A DNA stretch of 64,000 bases from Flavobacterium fryxellicola (GCF_900143245.1 NZ_FRDK01000001.1:372001-436000); one strand, 5' to 3'; counted from the stretch's first letter, positions 16,804 to 26,312 are shown. Notes: generated by a model from the sequence alone, not told the origin. Numbers and translations are program-made.

Positions 16804-18015
16804 ATGAAAATTACTTTATCCCGCATTTTATTGCTTCTTACCCTATCTATTTTTTTTCAATCCTGTTCTAATGACGATGCACCTGCAACAGTTGACGAAG
16901 CACTTACAGAATACAAACATTTGCGCATTTTAGTATCTGATGAAACGAGCACTGCTTTGACTTTAGTAAATCCTTTTCTAAGTACAACTACATCTTTTCA
17001 GGCTAGTTTTCCAAAATCAGCTATATACACTACTGATTCAGGACGTTTTGCTGCAATTTTACATAGAGACAATGACTTAACTCAAACTTTTGATACAGGT
17101 TTAGAGTTTCATGGCGATCACGTAGATATCAAAGGCACACCAAAATTTGGCGCATTAACTGGCACTTCCTCTAAACCGACTCACTTTAAAAGTAAACTAG
17201 GCGAAATACTAACTTTTAATGATGGAGATGGCACATTATCTATTGGAAACGAGTCAGCAGTTCACTCAACTGCTGCAAAAATGACAACTGTAAATGCGGG
17301 ATTAAGAGCACATCATGGTGCAATGGCTGTTTTTTCTAACGGTACTTATGCTATTACCGAAAAAGATAATTCAATTCCAGGTGCGTTACCAGAGCGTGTA
17401 AAAATTATTGATAAAACGGGAAAAGAACTTTTTGCTTCTACTATCGCAACCAGAGGTATTCACGGTAATGCTACTGATGGAGAGTACTGTGTTTTTGGAT
17501 CGGCTAGCGGTATTTTAGTAGTTGATAACAAAGGAAAGCAAGAATTAATTGCTCACCCAGAGGGTTTCGGGACAATTTGGTTCGGAACAATATTAGAAAC
17601 AGCTGAAAAAGGAAAATTTGTAGGTTACACTGGTTCTAAAGGCGCCTATTTGATAAATGTACTTACCAAAACAGTGAGACCAATTTTTGAAAGTGCTGAT
17701 ATCATGCAGTGTAAAGCTAGTTATGATAACACAAAATTGGGGATCTTGTTGCATTCTGGAAATTTTATTTCGTTTGATTTATCCTCGCTTGCGATTGCTT
17801 CTAGCGATAGAAATGTAATAGCTGCAACTGCCAAAGATTCTAAACAAAAACCTCAAATGGAATTTTCACAACGTTTCATCTATATTACTGCCCCAACAAC
17901 AGGTGAGTTGCAAGTGCTTAATATCAAGAATAGTGCTGATGTTAAAAAGATAAAAGTTTCCAACACTCCATTTAGATTGACTATCATGGGTTTTGAAAAC
18001 AGTGGTAATCACTAA
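16804..18015 (+). CDS. AztD-like beta-propeller zinc-binding lipoprotein
   Basis: The 403-residue lipoprotein has lipobox FQSC at residues ~19-22 and an acidic SNDDA tail that suggests surface display. The rest reads as a seven-bladed propeller with spaced His motifs: FHGDHVDI (~residue 101), KPTHF, HHGAMAVF (~170), RGIHGN (~219) and ILLHSGNF. The order and the DGDGT, GNATDGEYCVFG and GTI-G-FVG blocks match my memory of AztD, the periplasmic zinc chaperone of the Paracoccus AztABCD importer. Here no ABC transporter is present and a TonB receptor follows. The call rests on motif order, not on a search. Confidence 0.65.
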   Translation: MKITLSRILLLLTLSIFFQSCSNDDAPATVDEALTEYKHLRILVSDETSTALTLVNPFLSTTTSFQASFPKSAIYTTDSGRFAAILHRDNDLTQTFDTGLEFHGDHVDIKGTPKFGALTGTSSKPTHFKSKLGEILTFNDGDGTLSIGNESAVHSTAAKMTTVNAGLRAHHGAMAVFSNGTYAITEKDNSIPGALPERVKIIDKTGKELFASTIATRGIHGNATDGEYCVFGSASGILVVDNKGKQELIAHPEGFGTIWFGTILETAEKGKFVGYTGSKGAYLINVLTKTVRPIFESADIMQCKASYDNTKLGILLHSGNFISFDLSSLAIASSDRNVIAATAKDSKQKPQMEFSQRFIYITAPTTGELQVLNIKNSADVKKIKVSNTPFRLTIMGFENSGNH

Positions 18016-18040
18016 AAATTTAGTTCATTGCTAAATAAAA

Positions 18041-18069
18041 GGCATGCAGTAATGCATGTCTTTTTTTTT
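18041..18069 (+). terminator. Terminator between the AztD-like gene and the TonB receptor
   Basis: GGCATGCA (18041-18048), loop GTAA, TGCATGTC (18053-18060), then nine T. It is strong enough that most transcripts should stop here; the receptor has its own promoter. Confidence 0.8.
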
Positions 18070-18119
18070 ATCACAAAAAATAAATGTAGCTACGTGCTAC
18101 GTCATGATACAATTTAATA

Positions 18120-18149
18120 TTGTAAATCTAAAATAAATTTTTAGCTTTG
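18120..18149 (+). promoter_or_regulatory. Promoter of the third TonB receptor
   Basis: TTG (18120-18122), 19 nt, TAGCTTTG (18142-18149). GTCTAAAT (18149-18156) follows at the expected transcription start. This rules out the in-frame TTG at 18147 as a start codon. Confidence 0.55.
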
Positions 18150-18170
18150 TCTAAATTTAATTTAAGTACA

Positions 18171-20432
18171 GTGGAAAACTTATACGCCATGTTTATTTTC
18201 TTGACGGTTCATTTTGGCTACAGCCAAGAAAAAGCGAGTCTTTCAGGATTTATTTCATCTGATAAAAAGCAAGTGTCAGAGGCACGTGTTTTTTTGATTG
18301 GAACAAAGTACACAACCCAAACCGATAGTTTAGGGCATTACACAATCGAGAATATTCCGCAGGGAAATTATAAAATTCAAATTGTAGCAACTGGTTTTGA
18401 AACTTTAAAAAAGAATATAACAGTTTCAATAAACGAAAACCCGATTTTAGATTTTGAACTTTCAAGTGCTGAGAATCTATTAAACGAGGTGGTAATCTCT
18501 GGAACCCTAAAACCGGTAAGAAGATTAGAAAATCCTGTGCCTGTAGAAATAATAACGACAACCTTTTTAAAACAAAACCCAACTGCAAATATCTTTGATG
18601 CGTTACAAAATGTGAATGGCTTGCGACCACAAAATAATTGTAATGTTTGTAATACTGGCGACATCCGCATCAATGGACTAGATGGTCCGTACACGATGGT
18701 AACTATTGATGGTATGCCTATAGTTAGTGCCCTTGGAACGGTTTATGGTTTGTCAGGAATCCCCAATTCTATGATCGATAGAATTGAAGTTGTGAAAGGC
18801 GCTGCTTCAACTTTGTACGGCAGCGAAGCGGTGGGCGGATTAATAAACATAATAACTAAAAGACCAAAAACAGTTCCTGTTTTTACCGCTGATGTTTTTT
18901 CAACTTCGTGGTTGGAAACTAATATTGATTTGGGTTACAGAGCAAATTTCGGTAAAAACGTAGATGCGCTAATTGGAGTAAATTATTTTACGTACAACAA
19001 TCCAATTGATAATAACAATGACAACTTTACTGATCTCTCCTTACAGAATCGCTTTTCGATTTTTAGCAAATTAAATTTCAATAGAAAATCTCAAAAAGAG
19101 TTTAGTTTGGTTTCGCGGTATTTATATGAAGATCGTTGGGGCGGCGAAATGCAATGGAACAAAAGTTTTAGAGGCGGAAGTGATGTATATGGTGAAAGTA
19201 TCTATACTTCTCGGTATGAATTTCTGGGAAAATATGAACTTCCTGTTCGTGAAAAAATGTATTTCCAATTTTCAGTAATTGGTCACGACCAAAATTCTGT
19301 CTATGGTAATTCAACGTTTCTAGCCAATCAAAAAATTGCTTTTGGGCAACTGCTATGGGATAAAAATTGGAATAATCACTCGGTGCTTTTTGGAAGCGCA
19401 TTTCGATACCAATTTTACAATGATAATACGCCAGCTACATCCACCTCTGATCATTCTAAAATTTACAGTGCCTTTGCACAAGATGAAATCACTTTTTCTG
19501 AGAAAACAAGTGCACTGCTTGGACTGCGATATGATTACAATTCGGCGCATGGCTCTATCGTCACGCCGCGTTTTGCCTTTAAATACAAACCATCTACAAG
19601 TGACATAATACGTTTAAATTTCGGAACAGGTTTTAGAGTAGTGAACCTTTTTACGGAGGATCATCAAGCGTTATCAGGAGCAAGAGAGGTGATTTTAACT
19701 TCTAATCTAGAACCCGAAACGTCGTATAATTTAAATTTGAATTATTTAAAAAAATACAATATAACAAATGCTGGTGTCATTAATGTAGAACTTTCTTCTT
19801 GGTACACGTATTTTACAAATAGGATTTTTGCTAATTATGATTTGAACCCCAATCAGATTATTTATGATAATTTGAATGGTTATTCTAGAATTTTTGGGCT
19901 TAGTTCCAATGTAGATTGGATTACACCATTTGGCTTAAAAGCAACCGTTGGCGCTAGTTATTTTGATCCAATAACTGAACAGGACGACCAAAAGTTTGTG
20001 CCTTTATTTACTGAAAAATTCTCGGTAAACTGGGCGATAAGTTATGAAATCCCGTCATGGTTTTTAGCTGTTGATTATACAGGAAACCTGACTGGCCCAA
20101 TGCGTTTACCGCTTCTTGGCGCACTTGATCCTCGACGTGAAATTTCAAGACCGTTTAGTATTCAAAATATCCAATTTACGTATAAAAAGATCCATAATTT
20201 GGAAATCTACATTGGTGTAAAAAACTTGTTAGATTGGACACCCAATCGCAGTAATCCTTTTTTGATTGCGCGAGCAAATGATCCTTTTGACAAAAATGTG
20301 CAATTTGATCCTAGCGGTAATGTTGTGCCAACTGCTGATAATCCTTATGCGCTGACATTCGATCCCACTTATGCTTATGGACCCAATCAGGGAATACGAA
20401 TGTTTGTTGGGCTTAGGTATCATATTGATTAA
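18171..20432 (+). CDS. TonB-dependent receptor with carboxypeptidase-like N-terminal domain, probable zinc-chelate importer
   Basis: The start is taken as GTG 18171 (ATG 18189 also possible), giving ~753 residues with signal peptide ending GYSQ. A CarboxypepD-regulatory-like beta-sandwich follows (LSGFISSDKKQVSEARVFL, residues ~15-90). The plug contains NGLRPQNNCNVCNTGDIRINGLDGPYTMVTIDGMP, in which a CNVC pair sits where the loop faces ligand, and ASTLYGSEAVGGLINIITKRP. The barrel closes at GIRMFVGLRYHID. The BtuB/CirA-like plug plus location behind the Zur-box lipoproteins suggests zinc or a zinc complex as cargo; this is inference. Confidence 0.88.
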   Translation: MENLYAMFIFLTVHFGYSQEKASLSGFISSDKKQVSEARVFLIGTKYTTQTDSLGHYTIENIPQGNYKIQIVATGFETLKKNITVSINENPILDFELSSAENLLNEVVISGTLKPVRRLENPVPVEIITTTFLKQNPTANIFDALQNVNGLRPQNNCNVCNTGDIRINGLDGPYTMVTIDGMPIVSALGTVYGLSGIPNSMIDRIEVVKGAASTLYGSEAVGGLINIITKRPKTVPVFTADVFSTSWLETNIDLGYRANFGKNVDALIGVNYFTYNNPIDNNNDNFTDLSLQNRFSIFSKLNFNRKSQKEFSLVSRYLYEDRWGGEMQWNKSFRGGSDVYGESIYTSRYEFLGKYELPVREKMYFQFSVIGHDQNSVYGNSTFLANQKIAFGQLLWDKNWNNHSVLFGSAFRYQFYNDNTPATSTSDHSKIYSAFAQDEITFSEKTSALLGLRYDYNSAHGSIVTPRFAFKYKPSTSDIIRLNFGTGFRVVNLFTEDHQALSGAREVILTSNLEPETSYNLNLNYLKKYNITNAGVINVELSSWYTYFTNRIFANYDLNPNQIIYDNLNGYSRIFGLSSNVDWITPFGLKATVGASYFDPITEQDDQKFVPLFTEKFSVNWAISYEIPSWFLAVDYTGNLTGPMRLPLLGALDPRREISRPFSIQNIQFTYKKIHNLEIYIGVKNLLDWTPNRSNPFLIARANDPFDKNVQFDPSGNVVPTADNPYALTFDPTYAYGPNQGIRMFVGLRYHID

Positions 20433-20742
20433 AATTCCTGTTTTGGAACTTCATTTTAAAGCTAAACTATTAATTTTTAATTATTCATCTTATAATTTGA
20501 AGGTTTTTTAGTAAAAAAAAGAAGTATAAAAGCGATACTGTTGCATTGTTTTTTATTAATTAGTTGCGATTTTAACAAAAATACAATCTAGAAAAACAGC
20601 GTAATCACTTATGGTATAACTGTAAATCAGTGATTTAAAATTTAAAAGTTTGAGAAATTAAGAGTAAACGGTAGTTAAACTTATACAAACTGTCATTAGT
20701 ACGTTTTAGAACCACCGTAATTTTATCAAAAACAAACACCTT
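20433..20742. other. 310-nt intergenic stretch, nothing recognised
   Basis: AT-rich sequence between the TonB receptor stop and the fasciclin start. I see no open frame, terminator with T tract or repeat. The fasciclin promoter should lie here but no clean TTG/TAnnTTTG pair was found. Confidence 0.5.
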
Positions 20743-21257
20743 ATGAAAACAAAAAAAAATTATCGTCAGCAATTCTAGCAATTGCACTTTTTACTGGTTT
20801 TAGCTCTTTTGCACAAAATGTAGTAGAAGTAGCTGTAGGTTCTGCAGACCACACCACATTAGTAGCTGCTGTTACAGCTGCAGGTTTAGCAGAGACTTTA
20901 TCGGGAACAGGACCGTTTACCTTTTTTGCACCTACGAATGCTGCTTTTGATAAATTACCTGCAGGCACAGTTGACAGTTTATTAGAGCCCGCAAATTTAA
21001 AAACACTGCAAGGTATTCTAACTTATCATGTTGTTGCTGGTAAAATTGATAGCAAAGCAGTTGTTGCAGCTATAGAAGCAGGAAAAGATAAAGCTGTTTT
21101 AACGACATTTCAAGGCGGAACATTAACAGCGTCATTGAAAGGTAAAAATGTGATTGTTACCGACGAGAAGGGCGGAGTTGCTACAATTACGGCTGTAGAT
21201 TTAAACGCATCCAATGGTTTAATTCATGTAATCGACACTGTTTTAATGCACAAATAG
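20743..21257 (+). pseudogene. Exported fasciclin-domain protein, frameshifted in an A9 run
   Basis: From ATG 20743 the frame hits TAG after 11 codons. If one base is added to the A9 run (20751-20759) the frame becomes MKTKKK-LSSAILAIALFTGFSSFAQ, a normal signal peptide. The rest is a full Fas1 domain of ~140 residues ending at TAG 21255-21257 (motifs FFAPTNAAFDKLP, LTYHVVAGKID, LIHVIDTVLMHK). No alternative start exists in the long frame. The intact domain argues that the gene is either functional through slippage or phase variation, or that one A was lost in sequencing. Fasciclin domains mediate adhesion-type contacts; function here is unknown. Confidence 0.85.
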
Positions 21258-21282
21258 TATTTTCTTACTTTATGATTGATTA

Positions 21283-21312
21283 ATAAACCACGTCAAAGCG
21301 TGGTTTATTCTT
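21283..21312 (+). terminator. Terminator after the fasciclin gene
   Basis: ATAAACCACG (21283-21292) pairs with CGTGGTTTAT (21299-21308), followed by a T-rich stretch. Confidence 0.75.
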
Positions 21313-21345
21313 TTAAAAATGCTTCTAAAAAATTATATTTGCAAT

Positions 21346-22500
21346 GTGAAACATTACGATTATATTTTTACCGGCGCAGGATTATCGGCTTTGATGACCG
21401 TATATAAAATGGTACAATCCGGCTCATTTGCCGATAGCCGTATTTTGTTATTGGACGAAAATACCAAAAAAACGAATGACAGAACGTGGTGTTTTTGGAA
21501 AACGCAGGTCTCCGTTTGGGAACCATCTATCTCTAAAAAATGGGATTTAGCATTGTTTGCCAATGAAAATTTTCGCCGCGATTTACACTTGAAACCGTAT
21601 CAATACAATATGGTAAAAGGGCTCGATTTTTACAACCAAGTGTTTGATTTGCTTTCCAAACAAGACAACATCACTTTCCTCCATCAGAAAGTAATGGCCA
21701 TCGAAGAATCAGAGACCATAATTCTGATACAAACTGAAAAGGATAGTTTTTCGTGTTCCAAATTATTCAATAGCGTTTATAACAACCAAAAAGCCGCAAG
21801 TCAGACTAAATATCCTTTGCTTCAGCAGCATTTTATTGGCTGGTTTATCAAAAGCGAACAGCCACTTTTTAATCCAGAGCAAGCTACTTTCATGGATTTT
21901 TCAGTGGAGCAAAAAGGGAATACCCGTTTTATGTACGTATTACCAACATCTAAAACAGAAGCGTTATTAGAATACACCTTGTTTTCGCACCAGCATTTAA
22001 AAAAAGAAGAGTACGAAAACGAGATCCAGCGCTACATCGAAAAATTGGGTATCACAAAGTATGAAATCGTAGAGAAAGAACAAGGCAGCATTCCCATGAC
22101 GTGTTATCCTTTTTGGGAGGCGAATACAAAAAACGTACTGAACATAGGGACTTCTGGCGGATGGACCAAAGCAAGTACGGGCTATACTTTTAAAAATTCT
22201 GATAAAAAATCATCTGAACTTGTGGCCTTTTTGCAAAGGGAAACCGACTTTAGAAAATTTCATAAAAGAAGCAAATTCTGGTTTTATGATCTCCTACTAT
22301 TAGATATTTTAGACCGAAAGAATGAATTGGGTTCTCACATCTTTTCTTCAATGTTCAAAAAAGGCAATTCCAACTTGATTTTTAAGTTTCTAGATGAAGA
22401 AACTTCAATTATAGAAGATATTAAAGTGATTTTAAAATGTCCTAGAACACTATTTATTAAAGCTATTTTTCATGTGATTTTTAAAACAATGAAACTATAA
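21346..22500 (+). CDS. crtY: Lycopene beta-cyclase family protein
   Basis: This 384-residue flavoprotein would turn lycopene into beta-carotene at the membrane, a step toward the yellow carotenoids of flavobacteria. It has a dinucleotide-binding GAGLSAL motif (residues ~9-15), the cyclase signature DRTWCFW (~46-52), GSIPMTCYPFW (~246) and GTSGGWTKASTGYTF (~265). The start chosen is GTG 21346 (MKHYDYIFTGAG fits the family); ATG 21319 would add nine residues. No other carotenoid gene is adjacent, so the pathway is elsewhere. A TATATTTG at 21334-21341 overlaps the start region and was not taken as the promoter. Confidence 0.88.
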   Translation: MKHYDYIFTGAGLSALMTVYKMVQSGSFADSRILLLDENTKKTNDRTWCFWKTQVSVWEPSISKKWDLALFANENFRRDLHLKPYQYNMVKGLDFYNQVFDLLSKQDNITFLHQKVMAIEESETIILIQTEKDSFSCSKLFNSVYNNQKAASQTKYPLLQQHFIGWFIKSEQPLFNPEQATFMDFSVEQKGNTRFMYVLPTSKTEALLEYTLFSHQHLKKEEYENEIQRYIEKLGITKYEIVEKEQGSIPMTCYPFWEANTKNVLNIGTSGGWTKASTGYTFKNSDKKSSELVAFLQRETDFRKFHKRSKFWFYDLLLLDILDRKNELGSHIFSSMFKKGNSNLIFKFLDEETSIIEDIKVILKCPRTLFIKAIFHVIFKTMKL

Positions 22501-22543
22501 CAAAACTTTATAATGCTACGTCATTTCTTGAAAGTAAACTTTG

Positions 22544-22551
22544 TAACTTTG
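22544..22551 (+). promoter_or_regulatory. -7 element (TAACTTTG) of the bacilliredoxin gene
   Basis: TAACTTTG lies 36 nt before the ATG. A TTG at 22528-22530 is only 13 nt away, so the -33 is uncertain. Confidence 0.4.
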
Positions 22552-22587
22552 CAAATCAAAACAGTATTTATTTAAAATAAAAAAGAT

Positions 22588-22998
22588 ATGTATCCAGAAG
22601 AAATGGTAAAACCAATGCAAGCGGAACTAACGACTGCCGGTTTTCAAGATTTACATAGTGCTGAGGCAGTAGAAAATGCAATGAAATTAGAAGGAACAAC
22701 CCTTGTGGTGGTGAATTCGGTTTGTGGTTGTGCTGCAAGAAATGCACGTCCAGGAGCAAAAATGAGTTTAGAAGGTGGTAAAAAACCAGATCATTTAATC
22801 ACGGTTTTTGCAGGAGTTGACAAAGATGCAGTCGATGCTGCAAGACACCACATGTTCCCTTTTCCTCCATCATCGCCAAGTATGGCTTTATTCAAAAATG
22901 GAGAATTAGTCCACATGCTAGAGCGTCACCACATTGAAGGTCGCCCAGCTGAGTTAATTGCTGAAAACTTGAAAGATGCTTTCAACGAGTATTGCTAA
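22588..22998 (+). CDS. BrxA/BrxB family bacilliredoxin
   Basis: The 136-residue thioredoxin-fold protein carries the CGC motif of the family (Cys46-Gly-Cys48 in [13 protein letters not shown]), with [28 protein letters not shown] in the second half and a terminal Cys. In Bacillus these proteins remove bacillithiol from oxidised protein thiols; in Bacteroidota, some of which make bacillithiol, the same role is plausible. Length is standard. It is monocistronic, with its own -7 element and a terminator at 23019-23044. Confidence 0.93.
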   Translation: MYPEEMVKPMQAELTTAGFQDLHSAEAVENAMKLEGTTLVVVNSVCGCAARNARPGAKMSLEGGKKPDHLITVFAGVDKDAVDAARHHMFPFPPSSPSMALFKNGELVHMLERHHIEGRPAELIAENLKDAFNEYC

Positions 22999-23018
22999 TC
23001 TAAAAAAGAGTCAAACTA

Positions 23019-23044
23019 AAACCACGTTCATTCGTGGTTTTTTT
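23019..23044 (+). terminator. Rho-independent terminator after the bacilliredoxin gene
   Basis: AAACCACG (23019-23026), loop TTCATT, CGTGGTTT (23033-23040), then T tract. Confidence 0.85.
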
Positions 23045-23049
23045 ATTTG

Positions 23050-23131
23050 GAGCTGTTTCCTGCTTTCCGTTGCAATCTTTTTTCCCGCTAAAGAAGCGGA
23101 TAAAAAAGGATTTTCACTGTAATCAGGGCTA
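23050..23131. repeat. ~80-bp palindromic intergenic repeat, copy A
   Basis: Starts GAGCTGTTTCC and ends AATCAGGGCTA, with conserved blocks CCGTTGCAATCT, CCCGCT and AAGGATTTTCACTG. It aligns from end to end with the reverse complements of copies B (26458-26535) and C (38420-38497). Placed directly after a terminator, in a 667-nt stretch (22999-23665) with no confident gene. Confidence 0.7.
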
Positions 23132-23289
23132 GAAATGGTCTGGATTAAAATTACTATCCTTGATAATTCCTACGACCCTCTGCTATAACTCCGTTTTACT
23201 AATCAACTTACCAAATACCATTTAGTGCCAAAAAGAAGTCTATATTTGGTGGAATCTACACTTTATGTGCAAATTTGAAACGAATAATC

Positions 23290-23415
23290 ATGAAAATTCT
23301 TTTTATTAGTACGTTATTTATACTTGGAATTGATGTGATAAACCCCCAAGAGCATATTTCACTTGAAGCAAACATAAACTTAGAATCTCCCGAACCTTGT
23401 GGAGTTTGTTTGTAA
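23290..23415 (+). CDS. Possible 41-residue peptide gene with C-terminal CGVCL
   Basis: An ATG-initiated frame encodes a hydrophobic N-terminus (MKILFISTLFILGIDV) and a polar tail ending EPCGVCL. It could be a small secreted peptide or a remnant. No promoter, homologue or partner is apparent, and an open frame of this length is common by chance. Confidence 0.25.
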   Translation: MKILFISTLFILGIDVINPQEHISLEANINLESPEPCGVCL

Positions 23416-23665
23416 ATCTTTGCTAATAGATTCCGATTTTCCCTCAAAACGTAGCCACAAAAAAAAAATATTTTTAAATAGCATACTTCCATATTTAGAT
23501 ACTAAAGTAAACACGTGTCAATCTTTACAGGTGTGAATTAAAAATCCGCGTTATCTTTGCATAAGCATATGGAGAGAATAATTCCAAACCGAGGAAAAAG
23601 AGAACGAAACGTTGGCAGAAAAATTTTGACTGCATAACCACCAGAAATAAAAAGGAAAGGCAAGC

Positions 23666-24646
23666 ATGAAAATTACAAAAACTAAAAAAAGCTGGGGTAT
23701 CATTTTGTTACTATTGGTAATCATTGCCTTATTGGCTTTTTATCCGGTGCCGCCACAAGCTCCCATCCAATATTATGATAGGGAAACTGGGGTATTAAAA
23801 ACAGAAAAAGTGGCCGCAGAAAAGTGGCTGGTTTGGTTGTATAATAATCCTGTAGGTGAAGCAACATTGTGGACACTAGTTAAAAGAAAGTTGGTTTCTT
23901 CTCTTTATGGCGCAATGATGGATCGTCCTTCATCGACTAAAAAAATACAACCCTTTATTGCAGAATTTGATATCGACAGGAGCTCCTTTCAGAAACAAGA
24001 CTTCAACTCTTTCAACGATTTCTTTACCCGGAAATTAAAGAATAATGCCAGACCAATCGATACCACGGCAACTAGTACAGTATCGCCGGCGGATGGAAAA
24101 ATATTGGCCTATGCCGACATCAGCAACAGCGATTTTATTATCAAAGGGTACCGCTTCGACATTTTATCGTTTTTAAATAATGCTACACTTGCTAAAAAAT
24201 ATATTAATGGTGGCTTGGTGATTATTCGGCTTGCTCCTGCCGATTACCATCGTTTTCATTTTCCCATTAGCGGAAGCGTTTCATCAAACACTCGGATTGA
24301 TGGTGAGTATTATTCAGTTAACCCACTTGCTTTACGCAAAATGACTGAAATATTTTGTTTAAACAAAAGAGAATTTACAATCGTTACAAACCCTTTGTTT
24401 GGCGATGTTGTCATAGCCGAAGTAGGCGCAACTATGGTAGGAAGTATAGTCCAGACTCATAAAGGAGATTTTGTAAATAAAGGGGACGAGAAAGGGTATT
24501 TCAAATTCGGGGGATCCACGGTAGTGCTGCTGTTTGAAAAAAATAAAATCCGTATCGATGCCGATCTCTTACTTAATACTTTAAAAGGACATGAAACTTC
24601 CGTCAAAGTAGGAGAAAGAATTGGTGTTTCGATGATTAGACCCTAA
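23666..24646 (+). CDS. psd: Phosphatidylserine decarboxylase
   Basis: This 326-residue membrane-bound proenzyme converts phosphatidylserine to phosphatidylethanolamine. An N-terminal helix (IILLLLVIIALLAFYP) anchors it. The family motifs are complete: FNDFFTRKL (~residue 112), SPADGKI (Asp of the triad, ~133), YHRFHFP (His, ~191) and the self-cleavage site as GGST in FKFGGSTVVLLFEK (~280), where the Ser becomes the pyruvoyl group. This belongs to the longer Psd group rather than the short archaeal type. The start is ATG 23666. It stands alone on its strand, without pssA nearby. Confidence 0.95.
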   Translation: MKITKTKKSWGIILLLLVIIALLAFYPVPPQAPIQYYDRETGVLKTEKVAAEKWLVWLYNNPVGEATLWTLVKRKLVSSLYGAMMDRPSSTKKIQPFIAEFDIDRSSFQKQDFNSFNDFFTRKLKNNARPIDTTATSTVSPADGKILAYADISNSDFIIKGYRFDILSFLNNATLAKKYINGGLVIIRLAPADYHRFHFPISGSVSSNTRIDGEYYSVNPLALRKMTEIFCLNKREFTIVTNPLFGDVVIAEVGATMVGSIVQTHKGDFVNKGDEKGYFKFGGSTVVLLFEKNKIRIDADLLLNTLKGHETSVKVGERIGVSMIRP

Positions 24647-24828
24647 TTTCCCGCTATACAAAGTCTCCCAACTTCGAACACATTCCCATTGACACTAAAA
24701 CAAATCTATTAAATCCTTACATTTACCTTTAAAATGAACAAGTAAAAGGCAGCGACTTCCTTTTATCGAGACGATTCCAAAAACGACTGGTAGTGGCAAA
24801 CCGCTTTCGGAAATTAAAAAAAAACAGC

Positions 24829-25341
24829 ATGGACAAATACCTACGGCAATTGATTACAATAGAGTTTGACGACAAAAAAGAAATTTTTAGCGGCTTTCTA
24901 ATTGATTGGACTGAAGATTGGATCTTACTTAAAAATAACCCTGTCGATTTTATAATTGATGGTTACACCATATTGAAAAACAAAAATGTAAAGGCCATTA
25001 TCCAAGATAAAGATCACGAATTTACCGAAAGAGTAATTAAACTAAAAGGATTAAAAACAAGCGCCTCCGAAATAATTCCGCTTAAAGACGTGTTTTCCAT
25101 TATCTATTTTGTAGCAAGTAGATATGAGATTTTTCACATTGCAACGAAGTCTGAAAAGGCACTTTATCTTGGTAAACTCATAGAAATGGATGAGGAAGAG
25201 GTCGTAATAGACTTTTTAGGAACCGAAGGAAAATTTGAAGGCGAAATGAGTTTTAAGCCAAGCAAAATAAGAGTCATAGAATTTGATACCGATTATATCA
25301 ATTCTTTGAAATTAATTGTTGAAGAAGAAAAGCAAAAGTAA
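24829..25341 (+). CDS. Conserved hypothetical protein, possible small beta-barrel
   Basis: A 170-residue acidic cytosolic protein, if started at ATG 24829 (MDKYLRQLITIEFDD); an in-frame GTG at 24793 would add a basic 12-residue lead. The pattern ITIEFDDKKEIFSGFLIDWTEDWILLKNN suggests a five-strand SH3/Sm-like barrel, and a second similar pattern (KALYLGKLIEMDEEEVVIDFLG) starts near residue 115, so it may contain two such folds. I do not recognise the family. No tight link to neighbours. Confidence 0.65.
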   Translation: MDKYLRQLITIEFDDKKEIFSGFLIDWTEDWILLKNNPVDFIIDGYTILKNKNVKAIIQDKDHEFTERVIKLKGLKTSASEIIPLKDVFSIIYFVASRYEIFHIATKSEKALYLGKLIEMDEEEVVIDFLGTEGKFEGEMSFKPSKIRVIEFDTDYINSLKLIVEEEKQK

Positions 25342-25520
25342 AGACCAAATCTCCTTGCTTGCTAGACACTACCAATAATCAGAATACGGAACTCCAACCA
25401 GCGCAAAATTCATTTCTAAGTCATTCTCTTAAAATCAGAAAGGAATAATGGTTAAGTAAAGATTTTGTAAAACCTAAAAATAGTATGACTGTTCTTCATA
25501 AAATTTGATACTTTTAAAAA

Positions 25521-26312
25521 ATGAAAAAAAATCTAATATTGCTTTGCGTTTTGACGGTACTTTTATTCTCTTGTAACAAGAAAAAGGATATTAATGAAGC
25601 AACTGGCAACAACGACACCCTTGTAACTGAAAAAAAATTCTCAAAAGCAGATTCTATAATTAATCAAGCTATCGAGGCGCACGGCGGAAAATTATATAAA
25701 ACTGCCGATTACTCCTTCATTTTTAGAGGAAAAAAATATCGTTTTGAGAATAACGGAGCTACTTATACGTATTCTTCTGAAATTCAAAAGAGAGATTCGC
25801 TGATTAAAGACATGCTAACTCCTGATAAATTTGAAAGAACAATCAACAGCACTTTACAAACTTTAAGTAAAGAAGATGCTGAAAAATACTCTGAATCTTT
25901 GAATTCGGTTATTTATTTTGCAACGCTTCCCCACAAGCTTCAAGATATTTCCGTAAACAAAAAATTTATTGAAGAAACCACAATCAATGGAAAGAAGTAC
26001 GATGCAATAAGCGTCACTTTTGGTCAAGATGGTGGCGGAAAAGACTTTGATGATGAATATCAATACTGGATAAACAAAGACACGCACAAAATGGAATACT
26101 TGGCATATAATTACCGAGTGAATAAGGGCGGTGTACGCTTTAGAGTGGCCTTTAACACGCGAGTAATTGGTGGCGTAATTTTTCAGGATTACATTAATTA
26201 TGAAGCCCCTTTGCAAACTTCTTTGAAAGACTTACCTGAATTATACGAACAAGGAAAACTAAAAGAAGTATCTCAAATACTGACGGAGAATGTCGTTAAT
26301 AATCACAAGTAA
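25521..26312 (+). CDS. Lipoprotein of the DUF6503 type
   Basis: The 263-residue lipoprotein has a lipobox LLFSC at residues ~14-18 followed by NKKKD, which lacks an acidic export signal and so suggests retention on the periplasmic side. The mature region has ADSIINQAIEAHGGKLYKTADYSFIFRGKKY, then KFIEETTINGKKYDAISVTF and YQYWINKDTHKMEYLAY, a pattern typical of a Bacteroidota family with a lipocalin/LolA-like fold. No catalytic residues are evident. Monocistronic. Confidence 0.7.
   Translation: MKKNLILLCVLTVLLFSCNKKKDINEATGNNDTLVTEKKFSKADSIINQAIEAHGGKLYKTADYSFIFRGKKYRFENNGATYTYSSEIQKRDSLIKDMLTPDKFERTINSTLQTLSKEDAEKYSESLNSVIYFATLPHKLQDISVNKKFIEETTINGKKYDAISVTFGQDGGGKDFDDEYQYWINKDTHKMEYLAYNYRVNKGGVRFRVAFNTRVIGGVIFQDYINYEAPLQTSLKDLPELYEQGKLKEVSQILTENVVNNHK

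Noticed and set aside
18147..18170. TTG start for the third TonB receptor
   Set aside because: The TTG is part of the TAGCTTTG -7 element, so it would lie upstream of the transcript.
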